From assembly GCA_035574235.1 (NCBI GenBank), contig DATLZA010000121.1, positions 1-39,021 on the forward strand: a stretch of 39,021 nucleotides of DNA, written 5' to 3'. Position 1 is the first letter of the stretch, and each line of letters begins with the position of its first letter. This stretch comes from Planctomycetota bacterium. Its GTDB lineage: Bacteria > Planctomycetota > MHYJ01 > JACPRB01. Positions 1 to 7,053 of the stretch are shown here, piece after piece. Under the pieces are notes generated by a model. The model saw only the letters and a list, made by a program, of their open reading frames with translations. It was not told the origin of the DNA and did not search any database. A program made the position numbers and the translations under genes.

Positions 1-2
1 CG

Positions 3-2075
3 CCCCCGGCGGCCGCGTCCCGTCCTTCTCCGCGTCCCACGCCGATCCGGGCGGAGCCGATCCTGGTCCGTCCCGGCGAGGAGGTGCGCTGGTCCCGCGC
101 CGCCGCCGATCCCGAGGCGCGATGGACCGTCGTTCGATGCGAAGGCGGCGTCCGCAGGGAGGTCGCCGTCCTCGCCGGGGAACCCGCGCGGTTCGTTCCG
201 GACCGGCCCGGAAGTTACGCGGCCTTTTCGGAAGGCCTGCGCGTCGCCTTCGAAGTCGTCGCGGTCGAGCTCGACTTCCCGACGCCGCGCGTCGTGGGTC
301 CCGGCGGCGCCGTCGAGGCGCGCGTCCGATGCACGCCGCCGCTTCGCGGTTCGACGGCGGTCTGGGCGCTCAAGGGAGCCGGCTCGGTCCGATCCGAGGG
401 GGAAACCGCACGGGCCGTCCTGAGCGATGCGGGTCGCTGCGAGCTGCAAGTCGAGGTGACCCTGCCGGCCTTGCCCGGTTGGAGGGCTTCGGCGCACGGG
501 ACGCTCGCGGCGGTTCGTCTGGCCGTGAGCCCTCCGGCCGAGAGCCCCGTGGCCGCGGGCCTGCCCTGCCGGATGCGCGCCGAGGGCGCCGAGGTTCTTC
601 CCGAGGGCGAGCGTCTGACGTGGATCGTGGCCGGCCCGGAGGGCGCCCGCTCGGAACGCGTCGGGGCGGTCGAGGCGGCGCTTGTTTTCGAATCCGCGGG
701 GATCCATCGGGTGCGGATCCGGGCGGGGGCGGCGGAATCCGCCGAGCGGGAGGTGGCGGTTTTCCGCGCGACGCTGCGGGATGCCGCGGGGAGCATCCTT
801 TCGGAGATCCGCCCCGCGGCTCTGCACGGGGCGTTCGACGGGCAGGGTCGCTTCGACGAGAACGCTCCGGCGCGGCTGCCGGAGGCGGCCTGGATTGTCG
901 TGGAAGACCCTTCGCGGGACGCGGGGAAATCCGTCTCCGTGGCGACGCGCGCACCGGACGGCGCGCTCCTGGATCCCCCCGCGGCGTATGCGCTTTCGGC
1001 GGAGGGGCGGACGCGGCCGCTCCTTTTCGTCGCGGATCCGGTGGACGACGCGGCTCCGACGGCCTGCGGACCGGACGGCGCGCCGGAAGATCCGACGCGG
1101 CGGGTCGCGCCGCAGGGGAGGGTGGAGGTGTCGTACCGGGGTCGCCTCGCGGCGGTGGTCCCCGTGGGCCCCGCGGTCGTGCACGAGATTCCGGTGCGGT
1201 TCATTCTGGAGGGGGAGGATCCCGGGGAAGAGTGGGTCCGGGCGGTGGACCGGCGGCTGGCGGAGGCGAACGTCGTATGGGAGCCCTTCGGTCGCCGTTT
1301 CGTGCGGGCGGGGCTCGAGAAAGCCGGGTCGCCGCGCGGCCTCGTTCTTCTGCGCGGCCGGGCGGCGGGGGTGGACGTGAAAGGCCGTCCGGCGCGGGTG
1401 GGGGCGTTGATCGACGGCCGGGAGCTTTCGGTGCCGGCGGCGTGGGGGGGCGGGAACTCCCTGACGCCGGCCGAGGCGGCGCGGGCGCTCGCCGAACTGG
1501 CGGCGGACGGTTCCGGAAGGCCGGAGATTTTCGAGGACCTGCTCGAGGGGGATTCGGACGCGGCGATTCTCCGGATCCGCCGCCGGGACGGACGGCCGGC
1601 GCGGGTGGAGCCCTTGGCCTCCGGGGCGGATGCAGGCCAGGCGGCCGCTCCGATCGTGGCCGGAGGCGGCGGCTGCGAGGTGGCGGTTCGAACGCGCGGC
1701 CTGAGCCTGGATGAAGCGGCGCTTCTTCTGGGAGCCCGGCCGGCGGGAGGGCGCGGGGGGGTGGACATCTTCGTCGTCGAGGATCTTCGGGCGGGGTCGG
1801 AGCGGCCCGCCTACAAGGTGTATCCCTCGTGGGCGTATCCGCCGGCGGTGGCGGGGGCGGTGGTGGCGGCCCGCCGGATCGCGGACGGTTCGGGCCGGTA
1901 CCCCTACGCGCTGGCCCGTGCGCTGGGGGAGCTTTTTCTTCCCGAAGACTGGCGGCCCGCCGAGGGGGACACGCTCTTCGAGGAGCCCCTCTCCGAGGTT
2001 CCGGGGGTCCTCGCGCGCAAGCGGGTGACGTCCCGGACGGCCGCACGGATGTTCGAGCCGGAAGGGCGGGATTGA
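3..2075 (+). CDS. Ig-like domain surface protein, 5' partial
   Basis: The frame is open to the left edge, so the gene starts outside the window. A GTG at 84 is the first internal start, but the residues before it (a Pro/Ala/Arg-rich linker, then ILVRPGEEVRW) read as the first strand of the Ig-like domain that follows. At least two beta-rich Ig-like segments are visible, each ending in a pattern like PGSYAAF or AGIHRVRI. The C-terminal third contains a VDIFVVEDL strand, then LARALGELF and a SRTAARM helix, an order resembling metalloprotease domains but without HExxH. I do not recognise the family. It sits 38 nt upstream of a MotA-like gene and may be co-transcribed with it. Function unknown; export is inferred from domain type, since the N-terminus is missing. 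Confidence 0.6.
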   Translation, partial: PPAAASRPSPRPTPIRAEPILVRPGEEVRWSRAAADPEARWTVVRCEGGVRREVAVLAGEPARFVPDRPGSYAAFSEGLRVAFEVVAVELDFPTPRVVGPGGAVEARVRCTPPLRGSTAVWALKGAGSVRSEGETARAVLSDAGRCELQVEVTLPALPGWRASAHGTLAAVRLAVSPPAESPVAAGLPCRMRAEGAEVLPEGERLTWIVAGPEGARSERVGAVEAALVFESAGIHRVRIRAGAAESAEREVAVFRATLRDAAGSILSEIRPAALHGAFDGQGRFDENAPARLPEAAWIVVEDPSRDAGKSVSVATRAPDGALLDPPAAYALSAEGRTRPLLFVADPVDDAAPTACGPDGAPEDPTRRVAPQGRVEVSYRGRLAAVVPVGPAVVHEIPVRFILEGEDPGEEWVRAVDRRLAEANVVWEPFGRRFVRAGLEKAGSPRGLVLLRGRAAGVDVKGRPARVGALIDGRELSVPAAWGGGNSLTPAEAARALAELAADGSGRPEIFEDLLEGDSDAAILRIRRRDGRPARVEPLASGADAGQAAAPIVAGGGGCEVAVRTRGLSLDEAALLLGARPAGGRGGVDIFVVEDLRAGSERPAYKVYPSWAYPPAVAGAVVAARRIADGSGRYPYALARALGELFLPEDWRPAEGDTLFEEPLSEVPGVLARKRVTSRTAARMFEPEGRD

Positions 2076-2113
2076 CGATGTAATAAAGGAGCGCATCGGG
2101 AAGGGATCGGGAC

Positions 2114-2875
2114 TTGGCCAAACCGGACGTTCTGCTCATCCTGGGGTACGTAGGAATCGCCGCGATCATTTTCGCGGCCCTGATGATCTCTCAGGGGACG
2201 CCGCAGGAGATCTGGTCGTTCGAGGGTTTCCTGGTGGCGTTCGGCGGGGCGATCGTGGGCACGGCGGCGGCGCTTTCGAAGGAGGAGCTGCGGGAAGCGG
2301 TTCAGGCGCTCAAGGTCGCCTTCACGGTGCGGGACTACGAATACGAGCGCCTGATCGGAGACTTCGTCGCGTACGCGGGGATCAGCCGGCGCGACGGGCT
2401 TCTGGGTCTGGAGAAGGTGCTGCCGGACATTTCCGACGGATTCCTCAGCCGGGCCGTGCAGATGGCGATCGACGGCGTGGAGCCCGACACGGTGGAGGAG
2501 CGCCTGTCGGTGGAGATGGCGACGCTCGAGGAGCGCCATTCGCGCAGCCGGGCCGCCTTCGATTCCCTGGCGACGATGTCGCCGGCCTTCGGGATGATCG
2601 GAACGATCCTGGGGCTGGTGCTCGTGCTCAAGTCGCTGGACGATCCTTCGCAGCTCGGACCGCGGATGAGCGTGGCGCTTCTGAGCACGTTCTACGGGGT
2701 GGTGGCGTGTTACGCGCTCTGGACGCCCATCGTGCGGAAGCTCGAGCGCAAGCACCGCCACGAGGTGCTCTACCGGCAGATGATCGTGAAGGGGATCGTG
2801 TGGCTCCAGACGGGCGATTCGCCGCGGAGCATCGAGGCGAAGCTCCGCGCGTTCCTGCGCGAGAAGCGGGCGTGA
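2114..2875 (+). CDS. motA: MotA/ExbB-type proton channel subunit
   Basis: A 253-residue protein of the MotA/PomA family, the inner-membrane stator subunit that carries ions with MotB. Two N-terminal membrane segments (about 7-24 and 34-52) are followed by a cytoplasmic loop and the paired C-terminal segments around SPAFGMIGTILGLVLVL and ALLSTFYGVVACYALWTP, which hold the two family prolines. The length matches MotA (about 250-290), not the longer ExbB or ZorA variants. The start is TTG at 2114, with a purine-rich GGGAAGGGA 7 nt upstream; a better AAAGGAG at 2085-2091 lies 22 nt away. Two MotB-like genes follow directly. No flagellar gene is visible, so the stator may serve flagella, gliding or another envelope machine. 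Confidence 0.85.
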   Translation: MAKPDVLLILGYVGIAAIIFAALMISQGTPQEIWSFEGFLVAFGGAIVGTAAALSKEELREAVQALKVAFTVRDYEYERLIGDFVAYAGISRRDGLLGLEKVLPDISDGFLSRAVQMAIDGVEPDTVEERLSVEMATLEERHSRSRAAFDSLATMSPAFGMIGTILGLVLVLKSLDDPSQLGPRMSVALLSTFYGVVACYALWTPIVRKLERKHRHEVLYRQMIVKGIVWLQTGDSPRSIEAKLRAFLREKRA

Positions 2876-2894
2876 GGGGGCGAAAGGCGCTGCG

Positions 2895-3521
2895 ATGGGC
2901 CGGCCGCTGAAGCTTTTCGTGGGATCCGGACCGGCGCGCGACGAGACGGAAGTCCGCTGGCTCATCTCGTACTCCGACTTCATGATGCAGCTCGTGTGCC
3001 TGTTCCTTCTCCTTTATGCGTCCACGGCGCTGGCGCCCGAGATGCGGCGGCGGACGGCGCGGGCGTATCGGGCGGCGCGGGGTTTGGGGGAGCCGCCGGT
3101 GCGGGAGGGCGCGGGACGGGGGGTGCGTCCGGGGGAGACGGGGCGGACGCTGGTGGGCGGATCTTCGGCGGCCGAGGCGCCGTCGGGGGCGCGCTGGAGG
3201 GTGGCGGAACGGGCGGGGGAATGGCTGGCTTCGTTCGACGGGCCGGCGTTCGGACGGGGTTCGGTCGTTCCGAGTCCGGAGCTGAGGCGCGCGCTGGTCG
3301 AGATCGCGGGGCGGGTGGGGCCGCGGGGCGGCCTGGTCACGGTGACCGCCTGGGCCTCGGCGGAGGAGGGCGGGATGGCGGCGGCGCTGGAGCGGGCGGG
3401 GGCGGCGTCGGAAATTCTCGTCGGGGAGGGGGGACTGGATCCGAGGTTCCTCCAGAGCGCGGGCGCGCTCGGCGGCGCCGCGGAGGCGGGGCGCCTGGAG
3501 GTTCGGGCCCGCGCCCGGTGA
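2895..3521 (+). CDS. MotB-like stator protein, degenerate C-terminal domain
   Basis: A 208-residue MotB-type protein. Residues about 17-45 carry the plug and membrane helix signature (EVRWLISYSDFMMQLVCLF), including the Asp that aligns with the proton-binding Asp32 of E. coli MotB. A long Gly/Arg/Ala-rich linker follows. The C-terminal region looks like a worn OmpA-like fold: strand-like segments are present, but the L-S-x-x-R-A helix motif and the final N-R-R-V-E strand of peptidoglycan-binding domains are not recognisable. It lies 19 nt after the MotA-like gene and 3 nt before a second MotB-like gene with a nearly identical membrane segment, so it is probably a paralogue made by tandem duplication. 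Confidence 0.72.
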   Translation: MGRPLKLFVGSGPARDETEVRWLISYSDFMMQLVCLFLLLYASTALAPEMRRRTARAYRAARGLGEPPVREGAGRGVRPGETGRTLVGGSSAAEAPSGARWRVAERAGEWLASFDGPAFGRGSVVPSPELRRALVEIAGRVGPRGGLVTVTAWASAEEGGMAAALERAGAASEILVGEGGLDPRFLQSAGALGGAAEAGRLEVRARAR

Positions 3522-3524
3522 GCC

Positions 3525-4163
3525 ATGACGTCGCGCCGCGGCGTTCTTCCGGGGGCGGCGGGAGCGCCGGTCCGGGACGAGGATCAGATCCGCTGGCTCA
3601 TCTCGTATTCGGACTTCATGATGCAGCTTGTGTGTCTTTTCATCCTGCTCTATGCGGCGGCCTTTGTGGGGCGGTCCCGGGAGCGGGCGCGGCCGCCGGA
3701 GCCGCCGGCGCTCCTGCGGGAGCTGGAGCCTATCCTCCGGCGGCTGCCGGAGGGGGGACGGATCCGGATTCTGCCGGAGGCCGGCGGGTTCCGGGTGCGG
3801 CCGGGGGCGGCGCTTTTTGCGGAAGGCGGGGAGGAGCTGACGGCGGAGGGGAAGGCGCTCGTGGACGCGGCGGCGGCGCTCGTGGCGCCGTTCGCGGGCC
3901 GCGCGGAGGAGCTGGAGGTCGTCGGCCACGCGGCGCCGGGGGAGCCGGAGGCGGAGCGGCTTTCGCGCGCGCGGGCCCGCAAGGCCTGGGAGTGGGCGAC
4001 GCGGGCGGGGGCTCCCGGGCGTCTGCCGGGCGGGCGTCTGCGGGCGGCGGGGCGGGGGGCCCACGAGCCGTCGGCCGACGGTCTGGATCCGGCGGCGCGG
4101 GCGCTCAATCGGCGGGTGGAGTTCGTCGTGCGGTGGGGCGCCTCGTCGGATCAGACGAGATAG
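3525..4163 (+). CDS. motB: MotB-like stator protein with OmpA-like domain
   Basis: A 212-residue MotB-type protein. The N-terminal segment (about residues 17-45, DQIRWLISYSDFMMQLVCLF) matches its upstream neighbour and keeps the channel Asp. The C-terminal half (about 85-208) is a recognisable OmpA-like peptidoglycan-binding domain: a GAALFAEGGEELTAEGKALV strand-helix, a VVGHAAP strand, an E-R-L-S-R-A-R-A helix and the closing N-R-R-V-E-F-V-V strand. It would anchor a MotA/MotB stator to the cell wall. It begins 3 nt after the preceding stop, so translation is likely coupled. Its 3' end overlaps by 13 nt the convergent PurD-like gene. Confidence 0.8.
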   Translation: MTSRRGVLPGAAGAPVRDEDQIRWLISYSDFMMQLVCLFILLYAAAFVGRSRERARPPEPPALLRELEPILRRLPEGGRIRILPEAGGFRVRPGAALFAEGGEELTAEGKALVDAAAALVAPFAGRAEELEVVGHAAPGEPEAERLSRARARKAWEWATRAGAPGRLPGGRLRAAGRGAHEPSADGLDPAARALNRRVEFVVRWGASSDQTR

Positions 4164-5434
4164 CCCCAGGTCTGAAGCAGGTCTCCGTCGCGGCGCCAGC
4201 GTTCGCCGATATCGGTCCGGTAGAACATGTTCGGGATGACGACGTTCCGGACGCGGTGGTAGGCCTCCTTGCGGGCGTCCTCGACGGTGGGGCCGGAGCC
4301 CGTGATGACGAGCGCATATCCGGAGTTCCCCGCCAGGCGCCAGTCGCCGTCGACGAGCTTGATGTCGCAGGGGTGGACCCCTTCCCGCATTTCCTTCTTG
4401 AAGAGGACCACGGCGTCCTCGGAGTACTTGCGGAAGGCGTCGGGGTCCACGAAGGGGAAGGGGGGCACCGCGACGACGACGGCGATCTGGAAGCCGCGCT
4501 TGACGCGCAGCTCGGGAGATTCCCCGCGGGCCAGAGCCAGGAGAAACTCGCCCCACTTCGAGAGCACGCCTTCGATCTGGAGGTTGATCGTGGGATATCC
4601 GAAGCGGCTGGTGAATTCCAGAGGATAGATGCCCCGGGCGTTGGCGATCGTGTTGATGTCGATGTAGCCCACGTAGCCGCGGAGGCGGTCCTTCATCCGG
4701 CCGAGGGTTTCGCGGAAGAGGCGGTTCTCGCCGGCCCAGAGGCCGAGCGTTCCCATCTCGCCGGTCGAGGGCCCGATGTCGTCGTTGAACATCCGTTTGT
4801 GTTCGAAGTTGACGAGGGCGGGCAGGATGAAGTCGGTGCCGTTGAAGAAGGCGCCCACGGCGACCTCGACGCCGGAGACGTACTTCTGGATCTGGAAGCT
4901 TTTGATCTTGGTGGACCAGCCCTTGCGGTAGCGCTCCAGGAGGGTGAGGAGGTCGCGTCCGTCGTCCTCCTGGCCGACGAAGGAGAGGACCTTTTCGTTC
5001 TGGGCGCGGCCGCTGGGCTTGACGACGTAGCGGTCGGGGTTGGCGCGGAGGAAGGCGGCGGCCTCGTCGAACGACGTGAAGTCCCAGCTCGGCAGCGTGG
5101 TCATCCCGGCGGCCTTCATTTCGGACTGGCCGAAATCGCGGTCGTTTTCGAGGCGGTCGGAGGTGCGGGTGCCGCCGACGACGGGCTTGCCCTCGCGGCG
5201 GAGTTTCTCGGCGGCCTCGCCGAAGTCGGAGTCGTCGAAGACGACGACGTCGGCCCAGTCCTTGTGGTCCTCCCAGGCGTCGACCTTTTCGAGCAGGCCG
5301 TCGGCGACGTCCTTATCGGCGCGGGAGAGGATCGCGTAGCGGACGGCGTGGCCTTCCTGGAGGACCTGGAGGGCGAGGTCGTGGATGAGGCCGAGGCGGG
5401 AGACGAAGAGGAACTTGGAAGGGGCGGCGCCCAT
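4151..5434 (-). CDS. PurD-like ATP-grasp ligase
   Basis: A 427-residue ATP-grasp protein of the phosphoribosylamine-glycine ligase (GARS, PurD) superfamily. The order is an N-terminal alpha/beta domain (about 1-100), an ATP-grasp domain with a YVVKPSGRA lysine strand (about 136-144), a HKRMFNDDIGPSTGEMGT segment equivalent to the HKR..D.GPNTGGMG block of PurD, and an LEFTSRFGYPTINLQ metal-binding stretch like LEFNVRFGDPE. The N-terminus lacks the usual GxGGREHA nucleotide loop, having FVSRLGLIHDLA instead, so it may be a divergent paralogue with another substrate. purF and purM lie 30 kb away in the window. The start at 5434 lacks a close Shine-Dalgarno sequence. It lies 33 nt downstream of the DUF4388-type gene. 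Confidence 0.68.
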   Translation of the reverse strand: MGAAPSKFLFVSRLGLIHDLALQVLQEGHAVRYAILSRADKDVADGLLEKVDAWEDHKDWADVVVFDDSDFGEAAEKLRREGKPVVGGTRTSDRLENDRDFGQSEMKAAGMTTLPSWDFTSFDEAAAFLRANPDRYVVKPSGRAQNEKVLSFVGQEDDGRDLLTLLERYRKGWSTKIKSFQIQKYVSGVEVAVGAFFNGTDFILPALVNFEHKRMFNDDIGPSTGEMGTLGLWAGENRLFRETLGRMKDRLRGYVGYIDINTIANARGIYPLEFTSRFGYPTINLQIEGVLSKWGEFLLALARGESPELRVKRGFQIAVVVAVPPFPFVDPDAFRKYSEDAVVLFKKEMREGVHPCDIKLVDGDWRLAGNSGYALVITGSGPTVEDARKEAYHRVRNVVIPNMFYRTDIGERWRRDGDLLQTWGYLV

Positions 5435-5467
5435 GAGCCGTCGGTTCTCCGGTCGATGTTTCCAGGG

Positions 5468-6442
5468 TCATGATACCGGACCGGCGAGCGGAAGGGGCGA
5501 AGAATCGGCGGCGCGGGGGGCTTCGAGGAGAGGGGCGGCGGGGCTTCGGAGGCGGCGTTCGGGAGCGGTTTCGCCGGGCTGGAAGAGGTATTCGCCGCGC
5601 GGGAGGCTGGCGAAGGCCCGGAAGGCGTCCGCGTCGCGGCGTCCCTCGAAGTCGGCGGCGACGACGAGGCCTTCCTCGATCCACACGCGGGCCACGCGGC
5701 CTTCGAAGTTGAGGACGAGGAGTCCGCTGCGGGGCGGCGCGGCGAGGGAGGCGAAGACGGCGGCCAGGGGGGCGTCGCGGAGCGAGCCCGAGGGGGGCGC
5801 GGCAGGAGCCTGGAGCCAGTCGGGGGCGAGTTCGGGGGCGGCGGCCAGGGCGTCGCGGGCGCGGAGCGCCGCGCGGGGGTCGTCGCGGAACGGTTCCAGG
5901 AGCGTTTCCGCGGTTCTCCGGAGGGCCGTGCGGGTGTCGGGCGGGGCGTCGCGGTGCAGGGCGGCCAGGGCGCGGAGGGCCTCCAGGGCGCGTTCGAAGC
6001 GGAGGCGTCCCGCGGGGACGGCGGGCTCGTCGGGCGTCGGGGCGGGGCCGGCGGCGGCGGGGTCCTCCTCCTCGTTGACGCCGATGCGCAGGACGTGCTG
6101 TTCGCGCAGCCGGAGGTTGATCCGGCGGGGGTCCCGCAGGTCCCAGAAGCGGTGGGCGAGGGCCTGGAGGAAGGCGGCGGTCTCCTCGGGGCCGACGCCG
6201 GGATGGAAGAAGACGCTGCGGATGCCGGCCTCGAGGAAGAGGGACTGGAGGGAGGCCTGGAGGGTGACCGTGGCGAAGTCGCGGGACGCGGGGGGGCGTC
6301 CGTTGACGAGGATGCCGCGCGGAGTCTGGGTGAGGACGAGGGCCGGATGGCGTTCGAGGTAGGCGGCCACGGCGTGGTGGAGGGCGGCCACGATCCGGGC
6401 GACCTGGGGGGTTCCCGCGGGGTGGAGGCGGATCTGGCCCAC
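5468..6442 (-). CDS. DUF4388 (PATAN-like) domain protein
   Basis: The C-terminal domain (about residues 217-300, GSLRDAPLAAVFASLAAPPRSGLLVL through VARVWIEEGLVVAADF) matches the DUF4388/PATAN pattern found in two-component and gliding-related proteins. The N-terminal 130 residues are alpha/beta, with a strand pair LVLTQTPRGILVNGRPP and a helix-rich part; the middle is a helical bundle. The GTG start at 6442 has no Shine-Dalgarno sequence, and the same frame stays open upstream to 6535 with protein-like sequence (AAWSSIFEILTHLRLAVGQ), so the true N-terminus is probably longer. In-frame upstream there is an ATG at 6541-6539 followed at once by TAG. Function unknown; signalling or scaffold role inferred from the domain. 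Confidence 0.6.
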   Translation of the reverse strand: MGQIRLHPAGTPQVARIVAALHHAVAAYLERHPALVLTQTPRGILVNGRPPASRDFATVTLQASLQSLFLEAGIRSVFFHPGVGPEETAAFLQALAHRFWDLRDPRRINLRLREQHVLRIGVNEEEDPAAAGPAPTPDEPAVPAGRLRFERALEALRALAALHRDAPPDTRTALRRTAETLLEPFRDDPRAALRARDALAAAPELAPDWLQAPAAPPSGSLRDAPLAAVFASLAAPPRSGLLVLNFEGRVARVWIEEGLVVAADFEGRRDADAFRAFASLPRGEYLFQPGETAPERRLRSPAAPLLEAPRAADSSPLPLAGPVS

Positions 6443-6543
6443 CGCCAGGCGCAGGTGGGTGAGGATCTCGAAGATCGAGCTCCAGGCCGCCGGGTCGGGG
6501 CCCCCGTGGGTCGTGGCCGTAACCGCCTCCGCGCTCTACATTC

Positions 6544-6572
6544 TCTATACACTATACACATCAAATATGCAA
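6544..6572 (-). promoter_or_regulatory. Sigma-70-type promoter for the DUF4388 gene
   Basis: On the minus strand TTGCAT (6572-6567), a 17-nt spacer and TATAGA (6549-6544) form a good sigma-70 promoter in an AT-rich island of an otherwise GC-rich region. Predicted transcription start is near 6537, just past the ATG-TAG pair. Confidence 0.55.
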
Positions 6573-6613
6573 GACGGCGGGAATTTCGGCGGATCTTCCG
6601 GCGGCGCGGGGGC

Positions 6614-6641
6614 TTGATTCCGCCGCCCGGCGAGGCATACT
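6614..6641 (+). promoter_or_regulatory. Sigma-70-type promoter for the EVE gene
   Basis: TTGATT (6614-6619), 16 nt, then CATACT (6636-6641). This would give a leader of about 20 nt carrying the Shine-Dalgarno sequence AGGAGGG before the ATG at 6667. Confidence 0.5.
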
Positions 6642-6666
6642 GGCTTCGGCCGAGGAGGGACCCCCC

Positions 6667-7053
6667 ATGGCGTACTGGCTCTTCAAGACCGAGCCGTCCG
6701 ACTACTCCTTCGACCGGCTCCTCGAGGAGGGGCGCACCGTGTGGGACGGGGTGAAAAACGCCCTGGCCCTGCGCCACCTCCGGCAGGTCCGCCGGGGCGA
6801 CGAAATCGCGATCTATCACACCGGCGACGAAAAGGCCGTCGTGGGGATCGCCCGCGCGGCGGCCGACGCCGCCGGGGACGCCGTGGACATCGTCCCCGTG
6901 CGGCGCGCGGGACCGGTGCCGCTGTCGGCCGTGAAGGCGGATCCGCGCTTCCGGACCTTTCCGCTCGTCCGGATGGGGCGCCTGTCCGTCATGCCCGTTC
7001 CGGAGGAGCTCTGGCCGGCGCTGACGGGAGGGCGCCCGCGGGCCGGCCGATGA
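6667..7053 (+). CDS. EVE domain protein (PUA-like)
   Basis: A 128-residue protein that is a single EVE domain. The hallmark N-terminus MAYWLFKTEPSDYSFD is followed by WDGVKNALALRHLR and GDEIAIYHTGDEKAVVGIA, matching the thymocyte nuclear protein 1 / EVE family. EVE domains are PUA-like modules that bind modified bases in DNA or RNA; the substrate here cannot be told from sequence. It is slightly shorter than typical members (about 140-155) and the C-terminal end is degenerate. A strong AGGAGGG lies 7-13 nt before the ATG. The stop overlaps the next start (ATGA), so it is coupled to the E1 dehydrogenase gene, with no obvious biochemical link. Confidence 0.88.
   Translation: MAYWLFKTEPSDYSFDRLLEEGRTVWDGVKNALALRHLRQVRRGDEIAIYHTGDEKAVVGIARAAADAAGDAVDIVPVRRAGPVPLSAVKADPRFRTFPLVRMGRLSVMPVPEELWPALTGGRPRAGR

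Noticed and set aside
2114-4163. Zorya anti-phage system (ZorA/ZorB are MotA/MotB-like)
   Set aside because: The MotA-like protein is 253 residues without ZorA's long cytoplasmic tail, there are two MotB-like genes, and no ZorC/D/E-type gene is adjacent.
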